The notes beneath the pieces were generated by a model, which did no database searches, had not been told where the DNA came from, and saw only the letters and a list, made by a program, of their open reading frames with translations. From Taxillus chinensis (Eukaryota > Streptophyta > Magnoliopsida > Santalales > Loranthaceae), in NCBI GenBank assembly GCA_023512835.1, contig CM042092.1, forward strand, positions 44,100,258-44,164,257: a stretch of DNA of 64,000 nt. The letters are read 5' to 3'. This document shows positions 51,883-63,258 of this stretch, in pieces (within the stretch, counting starts at the first letter, position 1; each line of letters begins with the position of its first letter). The position numbers and the translations under genes are program-made.

Positions 51883-53531
51883 TGTCACACCCCCAAATTT
51901 CAGGGTACCCGGAACCAGGAACATGACTTCCCCTTGGCTACACCCGAAAGGTCAAGGGGTAGGTGACTAGCACCAATAGAGACTACACCGCGGGTGCTGT
52001 CTCAAATATGCAACCCTGTACAGTCATACATCAAGGTTAATCCTGTACTTTCACATACATCATCATACATACAATAAGTCAAACACTCATATAGACATCA
52101 CATCACAAACAAAATGCAAATACAACTGTCCATGGACCCATGTTTGGGATATAATACAAAATAATACAGAATATAGTACTGTATCATACATTAGAGTAGT
52201 AGGCACGTCCTCCTAGAAGAAAGTCTTCCACTAGTCTCAAGTCACACCTGAAAAAGGCAAACAACAAGTAGGGGTGAGCGACAAGCTCAGTAGGTGACCC
52301 CAAAACTCCACATCATGCAAACACACAAGTCTATACTATATGCTCAGTGTACTCGTACACTGGGTAGTGTGTACAATCATCAGGACACAACCTGCAAACA
52401 AATATCAGGACCCAGCCTGCCCACACAAGACAGCTTATCCATGATCCTCCACGGGATCCCAGCTCAAGGCACTCAGCCCTAGCTCCACGAGCTCAACGGC
52501 TCAACACAATCCTCAACAGGATCTCAACTTAGGGCACTCAACCCTAGCTCTACAAGCTCAACGGCTTAACACAGGCCTTAGCCTCACGGTGAGAACCCAA
52601 CAAGTCATAAAGCCCAAGCCCCAATTCCTCAAACCAACATACCAACACCAATATGGCATTAAGGTTCACTATACTCCCTTTATAACTGAAGCCAGTCTTC
52701 ACAAATCGATCCTCATGCCTTGAGCAAGGAAGAAGATACTCATAGCAGTTGTTTTCATGAAATCAAAAGTCCTGGCATTGGGTCTCTATATCATAACTAA
52801 GATCATCTAATTTTGGGGGATTTTTCTGAGAGGTCTAACCCTACTTTTCAAAAATTCTCCACTACGAAAAACTGGATTTTTCTGAGATTTTGCACTAAAT
52901 CCCAATTTTCACATGAAGGAGTGGGAATTTAATTTTCTAGTATTTTTCTTTGAATCCAAATGGGGGGTATTTCATTATTTACATTGTAACTTAATACTTA
53001 AATGTGGAGACGCATAATAGTTTACAATGTAAATGGTCCAGTCTAGTGAAACTAGAACTGCACTGCTCAACTGCTCGAAACTACCTGCTCGAGACTGCTC
53101 GATGCTATATTCTGCTCGACGCTCCCTGCCGAAGCTTCTGCTCAAGACTCTACTCGACGCTACAGTGTCAAGCAATGTCAAGTAAAATTCCAGTTGCAAT
53201 CTATCGACTGTGTTCTTCCCGATTTCAACCCAAAACTGAATTATACCCATTAAATCTTCATTTTTAAGCACTAATTCATCCCTATTAAGGGTTTCTAACA
53301 TCATCTAGCCACATTAGGCTACCAAACAACCTAAATTATCTAGGTTTCGTGCTTAATTTCCATTTTTCCCCATTTCCTAGGGTTCATCACGAATTTTCAT
53401 GATTTCATCTAACTTTTACTAGCTAATCCAATGAAACAGCAAAGAAAGGGTGAAGAATCAATAAAACACCTACCTGGAATGATTCTTGATGATCGAACAA
53501 GCTCGAAACACCTCAAAGCGAAGGCTCCAAG

Positions 53532-53591
<60 letters not shown>

Positions 53592-53981
53592 GCTCTCTAA
53601 CGCACGAATAATGAAACGTAACGTGGAAGCTCTTACTCTCATCTTATTTATATTTATGCATTTTCTTTCATTAATAAATTTCAAAAATATTAAAATGAAC
53701 TCCCGAGGTCACGAACTCCAAATTGAGCCCAAGTATAGCCAAAACGCTCAAAATGACGAGCACATCACTATCTAGATATTTTCCGACTCAATTGACCGCT
53801 CAAATGCAAGGTCAACCAATAAACCCCGAGAAAGTCAACAATCGAGCCATTCAAGGTCCCGACTCGGAATCGGGCCCAAGTACTGTCAAAATGCTCACAT
53901 CGACGACTACACTACTGTCCAGATAGTTACATTCCCATAGAATGGCTATCTCTCAACATTACCCAAATATGAGTCTTTACA
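51883..53981 (-). repeat. 3' LTR of the Tekay-like Gypsy element
   Basis: From TGTCACACCCCCAAATTTC to GAGTCTTTACA, 2099 bp. It aligns with 59411-64000 once the nested insertion there is removed. It holds about three units of a ~63-bp repeat with CAACGGCTCAACACAATCCT near 52490-52580 and a (CT)n run of about 29 units at 53533-53590. Confidence 0.9.
53533..53590. repeat. (CT)n microsatellite in the Gypsy 3' LTR
   Basis: About 29 uninterrupted CT units. The same site in the 5' LTR (about 63640-63669) is shorter and interrupted, so the array changed length after insertion. Confidence 0.95.
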
Positions 53982-54292
53982 TCCTCCACACCTTAGGACT
54001 TTTCGTCGTCGAAAATAAAACACACACACACACACACTTGAGGACATCAAGGACATCGCAAAACACATGCCCATAGGACATGGCAAAATTCAAGCTCAAG
54101 CACCGCACAACAATAAGACACAAAACATGATCACCAACCACACAGGTGCAATGCAACTCACAACAAGCCAAAAAAAAAGCTCATAAGATGAACAGCAACA
54201 CCAAGCTAAACCGCATCTCAAGGACACATATGCAAAATAAATGCATAAAACATAACTCATGCCTCAAGGAAGGCCCTCACATCCTCCCCACC
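53982..54292 (-). other. Polypurine-tract region with a duplicated pol tail motif
   Basis: GGTGTGGAGGA abuts the LTR on the minus strand. The stretch TCGACGACGAAAAGTCCTAA before it is a diverged copy of the end of pol about 300 bases upstream (TCGAGGACGATCAGTCCTGA, then GGTGGGGAGGA). The pol end and polypurine tract are therefore present twice, through an internal duplication. Confidence 0.5.
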
Positions 54293-57200
54293 TCAGGACT
54301 GATCGTCCTCGACCAGCTCAGGATGAAGAACCCGCATCTGGCTCTCTTTCTCCCAAGTCTGCTCCTCCATGCCTCGGTGTCACCATAACACCCGGACCAG
54401 TGGGATTGTCTTGCCCCGCAAGACCTGCTCCCACCTGTCCAAAATCTGTGTCGGCATCTCAACAACGGCACCATCATCTACCAGTCTATCTCATGATAGT
54501 CTAACACATGAGAAGGATCTGGGTGATACTGTCTCAACTGAGACACATGAAACACATCATGTACTCGTGCCAACTCTAGTAGCAAAGCTAATCGATAAGC
54601 CACTGCGGCCACGGTGGCAACAATCTCAAACGGCCCCACAAAACAAGGGGAGAGTTTGGATCCTTGTCCAAACCTTGGATGCCCTCGACGCGGCAAAACC
54701 CACAAAAATACACGGTCCCCCACCTCAAACTACAAAGGTTGACACCTCTGGTCCGCGTAGGACTTCTGCGTACTCTGTGCTGTCAACATACGTTGTCGAA
54801 TCAGCTGCACAATCTCCGTGGTCTCTCGAACCATATCAGAACCGAGAACCGCTGTCTCTCCCGTTTGTGCCCAACACAAAGGTGACCTACAAGGCCGTTA
54901 ATTGTTGTTGTAAGAGAATTCCACCAAACGAAGGTGAGTCTCCCAACAACCTCCAAAATCTAAGACAAGGGCACTCAACATGTCCTTGAGTGTCTGAATC
55001 GTCCGCTTCGACTGACCGTCTGTCTGCGGATGAAAAGTTGTACTCAGGTTTACCCTGGTACCCAAAGCTCGTTGCAGCTGTCTCCAAAACTGAGAGGTGA
55101 ACCTAGCATCCCAATCAGATACAATAAACAATGGGACTCCATGCAACCGCACATCATATCAAGATACCTTTGTCCCAAAGTCCTCACTGGATCGGTCTCC
55201 CGAATAAGAATAAAATGCGTCGATTTGGTCAATCGGTCCATAATAACCCATATGGTGTCGTGTCCCCAGGAACGAGGAAGTCCAGTGACAAAATTCATAG
55301 TTATGTGGTCTCATTTCCACTCTGGCACTGGCAATGACTGCAACTCACCAGTTGACCTCAGGTGCTCTACCTTGACCTGCTGACAGGTCAAAGACCTCCT
55401 CACAAAATGAGCAACGGCCTTTTTCAGGCCTGGCCACCAATATTGCCTTCCTAGGGCATGGTACATCTTGGTCCCACCAGGATGTACAGCTAACTGTGAC
55501 TGGTGAAATTCCCGAAGAACCTCCTCCTGAAGGGAAGTGGGAACTATTAGTCGACCCCTGTACCTCAATATATGCTCTGCATCCTCAGTCCAATCAGAAG
55601 ATGACTGCCTAGTCTGAATCCTGTCCCTGATGACCTCACAATCAACGTCCCCCAGCTGATCCTCTATAATCCTACGCTGCAACTCAGGGATTGCGACAAT
55701 AACACTAAGGGTCCCTCGCCCCTCACTGGTCACCATCTGCAACCTCATCGCTGCCAACTGACCCATCATCTCCCATTCCTTAATGGCACAATGGGCCACC
55801 ACGGCCCTACTCTTCCTACTCAGAGCATCTGCCGCAACATTACCCTTCCCATGGGTATACATCATCTCAAACTGAAACTGCTGTAGGTATTCCACCCACC
55901 GCCTCTGCCTAAGGTTCAGGTCTCGCTGAGAAAAGATATACTGCAAGCCCTTGTGGTCCGTATACACCACAAATTTCTCCCCAAGGAGATAATGTTGCCA
56001 GCTCTTTAAAGCAAAGATCACTGCAGCCAACTCCAAATCATGCGTGGGATAATTCTGCTTATGTGGTCTCAACTTCCTAGACCCATAAGCAATCACCTGC
56101 CGAGTCTACATCAACACACAACCAAGCCCCACCCTGGAAGCATCACAATATACCTCGAAAGGTACACCCTCCTGTGGAAGAATCAGGATTGGTGCTGAGG
56201 TCAATCGTGCCTTTAACTCCCTAAAAGCACTCTCACATGCATCAGACCAAACAAAAGGAACCCCCTTCCTAGTCAGGTGTATCATAGGAGCTGCTAACCT
56301 GTAAAAATCGGCCACAAACCTCCAATAGTAGCCTGCCAAACCAAGGAAGCTACGAATCTCAAACACATTCGTGGGCCTCTTCCACGACATAACTGCCTCG
56401 ATCTTCTCAGAATCCACTGTGATACCCTTCGAAGATATCACATGCCTCAAGAAGTTCACCTGTTGTAACCAGAAGTCACATTTTGTGAACTTCGCGTACA
56501 ACCGGTGCTCTCTCAAAGTCTGCAACATAACCTGCAAATGCTCCTCATGCTCCCTCTTAGTCGCTGAATAGATCAAAATATCGTCGATGAATACTACAAC
56601 GAACATGTCTAAATATGGAGCAAACACTTGGTTCATCAATCTCATAAACACTGCTGGAGCATTTGTGATCCCAAATGGCATCACGAGCCACTCATAATGC
56701 CCATAACAACAATTGAACGCGATCTTAGGGATATCTGCCTCCTTAACCCTCAACTGATGGTATCCAGACCTCAAGTTTATCTTGGAAAACCATCTCGCAC
56801 CTCGAAACTGATCGAACAGATCATCGATCCTCGGCAATGGATACCTGTTCTTCACAGTCACCTGGTTCAGCTTCCGGTAGTCTATACATAACTGAAGCGA
56901 ACCATCTGCCTTCTTGGCGAACAACACTAGAGCGCCCCACGGTGAGCTACTCCGCCTGATAAAGCCTCGTGCCAGTAGATCATCTATCTACCTCTTGAGC
57001 TCTCTAAGCTCTGTCGGCGCCATCCAGTAGGCCGCCAACCTAATAAGTGTTGTCCCTGGTAACAACTCAATCGAAAACTCTACCTCCCTCATGGGTGGCA
57101 AACTGACCAAGTCCTCGGGAAACACATCCGGGAACTGATCTACAATGGGTAGCAAAACAGCCTTCCCCTATCCTCCTGTCAACCAATGTCAAGCTGGCTA

Positions 57201-58999
57201 ACTAGTGGGTCACATCACCCCACCTATGCCTCAAGGGTCCCAACCTGCATGCCTCCTCAGTCCACTCACCCACAAAGACACCCCGCGTGCCCTCTAGCGT
57301 GAGGAACGTCATACGCCGTCGAAAATAATCAATCTTGGCCTCCACGGAGACCAACCAATCCATACCTAGGATAACATCAAAATCATCTAACTCCATGATA
57401 TACAAATCACACAACAGGTTAACACCCCCAAATGTTACCTGACAAGCACGACAGATACTCTCAAGTATCAAAATTTCACCCAAAGGTGAAGCAACCATCA
57501 GAGACTGACTAACTGTCTCCTAGTCTAACTCCAATCCAACCACCATAGTATACGAAATAAAAGAATGGGTAGCACCAGTATCAATCAAAACTGAATAGAT
57601 AGTATGGTACCTCTCACCATTGAAGGTCCTGGTCCTGCCTCGTCCACTGGTGGAACCTCTGCCTCTCTGCTGGTAAGGGCAAAAGTTCTCCCTTGTGGCC
57701 CACTTCCACTAGCCTGGCCCATTGGGGCCTTGCCCCGCTGATCAACATGACCTTGTGCCTCCCGCTGAGGCTGCTGCACCGCAGGTCGAGTCTGCGTGCT
57801 CTGTGCCGGCGGCATCAACCTCTAAGACGGAGTCCCACTCCTTTGTCCTTGCTCTCTCGGACAACGGCCTACACTACTGGTCGAGCTAAAGGTAACACAT
57901 TCCCTAGCTCCATGCCCCACCTTGCCGCATCCAAAACATGTCATCTTTTTCCTCGGGCAGTCTCTCAACAAATGCCCGGTCAAACCACAACTCCAACAAG
58001 TACCTGACCTTCGACTGGCCGAACTCTCACGGGGTCCCACCACCTGACTGGAAACCCTCTGCACCTGCCTCCTCTTAGGCTGAGTGGCACTACTCTCCCC
58101 ACTCTGCCTCTTCTTGCTCGGACCTGCCAAACCTCCCGGTCTCTGGGCTCTCGCCTGATCTTGACCTCGCTCAATAATAAGTGCCTTGTCGACCACCTCC
58201 CTGTAGCTGGTCAACTGCATCGGTTCCAGCTTATTTTTCAAAGATGGCCTCAAGCACTGAATAAAATCCTGCGTCTTATGGGCTTCCTTCTCCGAAACCT
58301 CAAGAGCAAACCGCCCTAAATCTGTGAAGGCTTGCACATACTCACCCACCGTCTGGCTACCCTGCTGAAGCTCATAATACTCTCTCCGTCGGGTATACTA
58401 TACCGAGCTGGGAAAATACTCCCCAAAGAAGCGCTCCACAAACTCCCTCCAGCCCATCTGACTACCATGGACAGCTCTAGTGGACTCCCACCACCTACGT
58501 GGGATACCCAACAGATAGTGTGTCGCCACTCGCACCCGCTCCTCATTTGGCACCCAATCATCTCAAAGATGTCCTCTATCCACCTAATCTAGTCCTCGGC
58601 TGCCTCTGGCCGTGATCCATCCTCAAAAGTCCTGGGTTCATGTTTCAAAAACTGTGCAGCCCAGTCCACTCCTCGTCGTGTTGGCTCTATCACGACCTCC
58701 TGCTGGTGCACATCCTGCACCACCCTCGCCTCCTGCTGCTGAGGCTGCGATGGATGCTGAGACTGTTGTTGGCTCTTCAGCTCATCCACCTCCCTAGTTA
58801 TCTCCCTCATCAAGCCCTGCATACCCTGCATGGCCTCCTGTAGCTGAAGCAACACCTGAGCCAAATCAGGTCCCACAACGGGAGTCGACGAACTCTGTGG
58901 CGGACTCTACTGCCCCTGGTGCCCCAACTCTATCGTGGGTTCCTCTGCCAGGCCCTGGCCTTGGATAACTCTCCTCGGTGGTGCCATCACACTGGCCAT
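54293..58999 (-). pseudogene. Gag-pol polyprotein of the Tekay-like Gypsy element
   Basis: Gag starts at an ATG at 58999 (MASVMAPPRR), is broken by a stop, and resumes with DLAQVLLQLQEAMQGMQ. One frameshift lies near 58566. Two CCHC zinc knuckles follow at about 58010-57900, CWSCGLTGHLLRDC and CFGCGKVGHGAREC. Protease: LIDTGATHSF near 57580. Reverse transcriptase, 57000-56100: [29 protein letters not shown] and the catalytic [12 protein letters not shown] near 56575. A stop sits at the RT/RNase H join (about 56104). RNase H: YTDHKGLQYIFSQRDLNLRQ near 55940. Integrase: HPGGTKMYHALGRQYWWPGL (zinc-binding side), [22 protein letters not shown] and [15 protein letters not shown], holding the catalytic Asp/Glu region. 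Then VGPFEIVATV, VFHVSQLR and a chromodomain-like tail with RGKTIPLVRVLW near 54390, ending LVEDDQS-stop at 54293. Confidence 0.9.
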
Positions 59000-59393
59000 A
59001 ACAACAAACAACAAACGATCAACACTAACACTGCTAGCTCAAATAGCCATCAAAGGCACAAATCAACTCGTAGGTTCTCACCACACGACCCATAGGTCCA
59101 CAACCATGCATATAGGATCATGTCACCCCTCAGGGCACACCAAATCAAGTCCTGGCTCTCATGGCCACGTGCCATTCAGGAACCACATACAAAGACAATC
59201 TAGTGCCCTATATGCACACAATCATACCACTAGAGATGCATCCATCCCCACATATGCTCCTAGGATGATCTAACTGACACCAACATAACCTCGAATACAT
59301 GTAAGGACTGCGTTAATCAGGCACCCTCCCTATAGTTTTCCAAGTCACATGGATTCAATTAACCATCCCTCACTAACCTAGGTCCGCTAGACC

Positions 59394-59410
59394 ATGCTCT
59401 GATACCAACT
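59394..59410 (-). other. Primer-binding site of the Tekay-like Gypsy element
   Basis: On the minus strand TTGGTATCAGAGCATGG follows the 5' LTR. It is an exact TGGTATCAGAGC Met-tRNA site. Confidence 0.9.
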
Positions 59411-60761
59411 CATCATGCCCCCAAATTCCAGGGTACCCAGAACCAGGAACATGACTTCCCCTTGTCTGCACCCGAAAGGTCAAGGGGTAGGTGACTAGCA
59501 CCAATAGAGACTATACCGCAGGTGTTGTCTCAAATATGCAACCCTATACAGTCATACGTTAAGATTAATCCTGTATTTTCACATACATCATCATGCATAC
59601 GATAAGTCAAACAGTCATACAGACATCATATCACAAACAACATGCAAATACAACTGTCCACAGACCCATCTCTGAGATACAATACAAAACAATACAGAAT
59701 ATAGTACTGTATCATACATCAGAGTAGTGGGCACGTCCTCTTGGAAGAAAGTCCTCCATCAGTCTCGGGTCACACTCGAAAAAGGTAAACAACAAGTAGG
59801 GGTGAGCGACAAGCTCAGTAGGTGACCCCAAAACTCCACATCATGCAAACATACAAATCTATACTATATGCTTCGTGTACTCGTGCACCGAGTAGTGTAT
59901 ACAATCATCAGGACACAGCCTGGAAACAAACATCAGGACCCAGCATGCCCACACAGGACAGCTTATCCACGATCCTCCACGGGATCCCAGCTCAAGGCAC
60001 TCAGCCCTAGCTCCACGAGCTCAACGGCTCAACACAATCCTTAACAGGATCTCATCTCAGGGCACTCAGCCCTAGCTCTACGAGCTCAATGGCTCACGAG
60101 CTCAACGGCTTAATACAATCCTCAACAGGATCTCAGCTCAGGGCACTCAGCCTTAGCTCCACGGCTCAACACAGGCCTTAGCCTCACGGTGAGAACCGAA
60201 CAAGTCATAAAGCCCAAGCCCCAATTCCTCAAACCATCATACCAAAACCAATATGGCATTAAGGTTCACCATACTCCCTTTATAACTGAAGCCAGTATTC
60301 ACAAATCGATCCTCATGCCTTGACCAAGGAAGAAGATACTCATAGCAGTTGTTTTCTTAAAATCAAAAGTCCCGGCATTGGGTCTCCATATCATAACTAA
60401 GATAATCTGATTTTTGGGGATTTTTCTGAGAGGTCTAACCCCACTTTTCAAAAATTCACCACTACGAAAAACTAGATTTTTCCGAGATTTAGCACTAAAT
60501 CCCAATTTTCACATTTTGAAGGAGTGAGAATTTTATTTTCTAGTATTTTTCTTTGAATTGAAATGGGGGGTATTTCATTATTTACATTGTAACTTAATAC
60601 TTAAATGTGGAGAGGCATAATGGTTTACAATGTAAATGGTCCAGTCCAGTGAAACTAGAACTGCACTGCCTAACTGCTCGAGACACTGCTCGAAACTGCT
60701 CGAAACACCTACTCAATGCTACATTCTACTCGACGCTCCCTGCCGAAGCCTCTGCTCGAGA

Positions 60762-63258
60762 CTCTGTGTAGGTCCCAAAGTGATTCTAGAGGGGGGGGGG
60801 GTGAATAGACTTTCTTCGTGTGCGGAAGCTAGACTGTTAGTTGGTTTTTGGATTCCTCTACAGATGACTATGATGGAAGTATTTATGGAGAAGACGACAG
60901 TAGTATTGTGAGGATAATGTGAGTGATGATGAACTATCAAACAAAACTGAGATAAGAGTAAATGCTCTTTTCTCAACAGATCTCAGTTGTGAAAGAGATG
61001 GTTTATGATAGATCGAAGTGTGGAAAACAAACAAGATAGAGATCAAGACTTAATGAAAGTGCTAGCTCTTTGATGAGTAACAAGGTCCATGAATAATCAG
61101 ATAGATTGCTCTTGTTCTCAATTCAACACGGTGTACAGCACTTCTTCGTATTCTCTCTAAGTCTCTCTTTCTATTGTTGTTGGAACTCACTTTTTTTGTT
61201 GGTTCTTCAAAGGATTATTTATTTCAAGTGTGTCAGAACCATTTTCTTGTTTTCTGTGTGTTTCCTTCTTTTGAGAGAGAGAGAGAGAGGTTAAACTCAT
61301 CATCTTGTCGTTAAGTGCGTGAGAGATATATTTTTAAGATTAAAGTGCTCGTGCGCCATGATGTCCATCCCGACAAACTGATTTCCCGCCACTGAAAATG
61401 CAGAATGTCAGGGGATGGGTTGATCTGCTTTGATTTGCAGATTAGATGCCCATACTGCGTATTTGGCATGCAGTCGATCTTGGCTGTTCATCCGTGGATG
61501 GTAGGATGCAACAATTAATGTGCCATTAATACGCTCAACTGCTCGGGAAAGTGCAGACTTACTGTACAAACCCTAGTTGACAATATCGCTAAGTGGCTGT
61601 GTTTAGAGTTGTAAGTCTGCCTCGGAGGTAGATGCCTCGTAGGTTCGGTGACTCGAAGATTTCAGTTAGAACTTGTAGGAAGTTACGAAGTTCTGCTTCA
61701 GGCTTTATAGCGTTTCTGCGAGTTTACGACTCATATCTTCGAGTCTTCGAGGCTAGAGTTCAAGTTGGATTAGCCTTTTGTGTCACTCCATTGACTGAAG
61801 TCTACGACTCTTCGAATGACGCTTAGAGTGACTTCTTCGTAGTTCGTCTAGCTCTACGGGTCTACGACCTTCGGGTCTCTCAGTTTACTATATTTGACTA
61901 AGTGGTTCTAAAAATCTTTGACTCTACGAGTCTTAAACTTCGCTTTTCTTCCTTAGTCTTTCACAGAGGCTCATAAACTAAGTTTCTGTATGGCTACGAC
62001 CCTTTAGCTACAACTCTCAGCCATCGATCTCTGAGTCTAGAAGTGTGGCAATTTCTTTATAATGAGTGTATCCCTTGAGTCTACGAGTCTACGACTCTAC
62101 AACCCTTGAGTTACAGTTTCATTTGTTTACCAGTCTTGATAGCATTGACTCTTCGACCTTTAACCTACGAGTCTATGAGTCCTGTTTTCTTAACAGTGTT
62201 TGAAGGTTTGGACTCTACAACTTTCAACCTATGAGTCTACAAGTCCTATTTGCTTAACACTGTTCGAAGGCTTCGATGCTACAACTTTCAATCTACGAGT
62301 CTGTGAGTCCTGTTTTCTTAACAGTGTTCGAAGTTCGACTCTGCGACTCTACGGGTCTTCGAGTCTAGTGGTAGTTTAAGTTCTGTTAATTGACTTAAGT
62401 ATTTTGGGGACTCTACAATTCTACGGGCTACGAGTCTACGAGTCATTTAGCGTTGGTTACTGTTCTTTAAAATTCTTCGACTCTACGAGTCTCCGAACTT
62501 GTTGATGCTTGCAGTAACTCTTTTTTTTTCGTGCTACGACTCTACGACCTTCAACCCTGGATCTATGAGTCAATAAATGTTCTGTCACCATCTTGCTTCG
62601 AGTCTCCAGAACCTACGAGTCTGCGAACCTCCCGCCAATGTGTTCTGTGACAGTTTTATTTCTGTTGGGTCTCTAACGTCCCATAGATCAATCCCACATT
62701 GGTTAGGGCGAACATTGAGGTCGTCCTAATGAGGAGGCTCATGTGCACCTTGTCACAACGCGTTTTAACGGGTCGCGGCCCGTTAGAAACAAATCCGTGC
62801 GGGCTGTGGCCCATGGGTGGGCGCGCGAGTGCCAAAGCGGACAATATTGTGATAGTGAGTGCTCTGGCTGAGGTCCAACAAGTGGTATTAGAGCCGGGTC
62901 CTCCAGACCGATGGTGGGATTTGGGGGGAGACTGTTGGGTCTCTAACGTCCCATAGATCAATCCCACATCGGTTAGGGCGAACATTGAGGTCGTCCTAAT
63001 GAGGAGGCTCATGTGCACCTTGTCACAACGCGTTTTAACGGGTCGCGGCCCGTTAGAAACAAATCCGTGTGGGCTGCGGCCCATGGGTGGGCGCGCGAGT
63101 GCCAAAACGGACAATATTGTGATAGTGAGTGCCCTGGCTGAGGTCCAACAATTTCTACGAACTATGACTCTTCGATCCTATGACATTCGGTTCTTCGAGT
63201 CTCCAGACTTAGACTATAATTTGGCAGCTTCATCAAATCCTGTGTTTCCAACACTCTG
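60762..63258 (-). mobile_element. Copia-type solo LTR inserted in the Gypsy 5' LTR, TSD CTCTG
   Basis: The LTR is 60767-63253, TGTAGGTCCCAAAG to TTTCCAACA, with CTCTG at 60762-60766 and 63254-63258; the undisturbed Gypsy 3' LTR has a single site here. Near its low end is GATTCTAGAGGGGGG and GTGAATAG, the inverse of the ATTCACCCCCC...CTCTAG end of SIRE-type LTRs, so its direction is minus. It is about 1,994 bases without the nested TRIM and its duplicated site. 61620-62640 is full of CTACGAGTCTACGACTC-like words. Confidence 0.85.
62658..63155 (+). mobile_element. TRIM (miniature LTR retrotransposon), 488 bp, TSD ATTTC
   Basis: The element is 62663-63150. Two 218-bp LTRs (62663-62880 and 62933-63150), TGTTGGGTCTCT to GAGGTCCAACA, differ at five positions by eye, all transitions. 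Between them lie only 52 bases: a primer-binding site TGGTATTAGAGCC (from 62883; Met-tRNA type with one C-to-T change) and a purine tract GGGATTTGGGGGGAGAC ending at 62932. ATTTC flanks the element exactly at 62658-62662 and 63151-63155. There is no coding capacity, so it must have been copied by another element's proteins. Confidence 0.95.

Noticed and set aside
54369..54989. A 206-codon open frame on the + strand
   Set aside because: It is antisense to the integrase and tail of the Gypsy element, whose minus-strand translation has clear domain motifs.
55030..55383. Several + strand open frames of 60-117 codons across 54-59 kb
   Set aside because: All lie opposite the Gypsy gag-pol and reflect its GC content and codon use.
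62656..63114. A 152-codon open frame on the minus strand with an internal protein-level duplication
   Set aside because: The duplication is the two LTRs of the TRIM. The frame crosses LTR, interior and LTR and has no coding signature.
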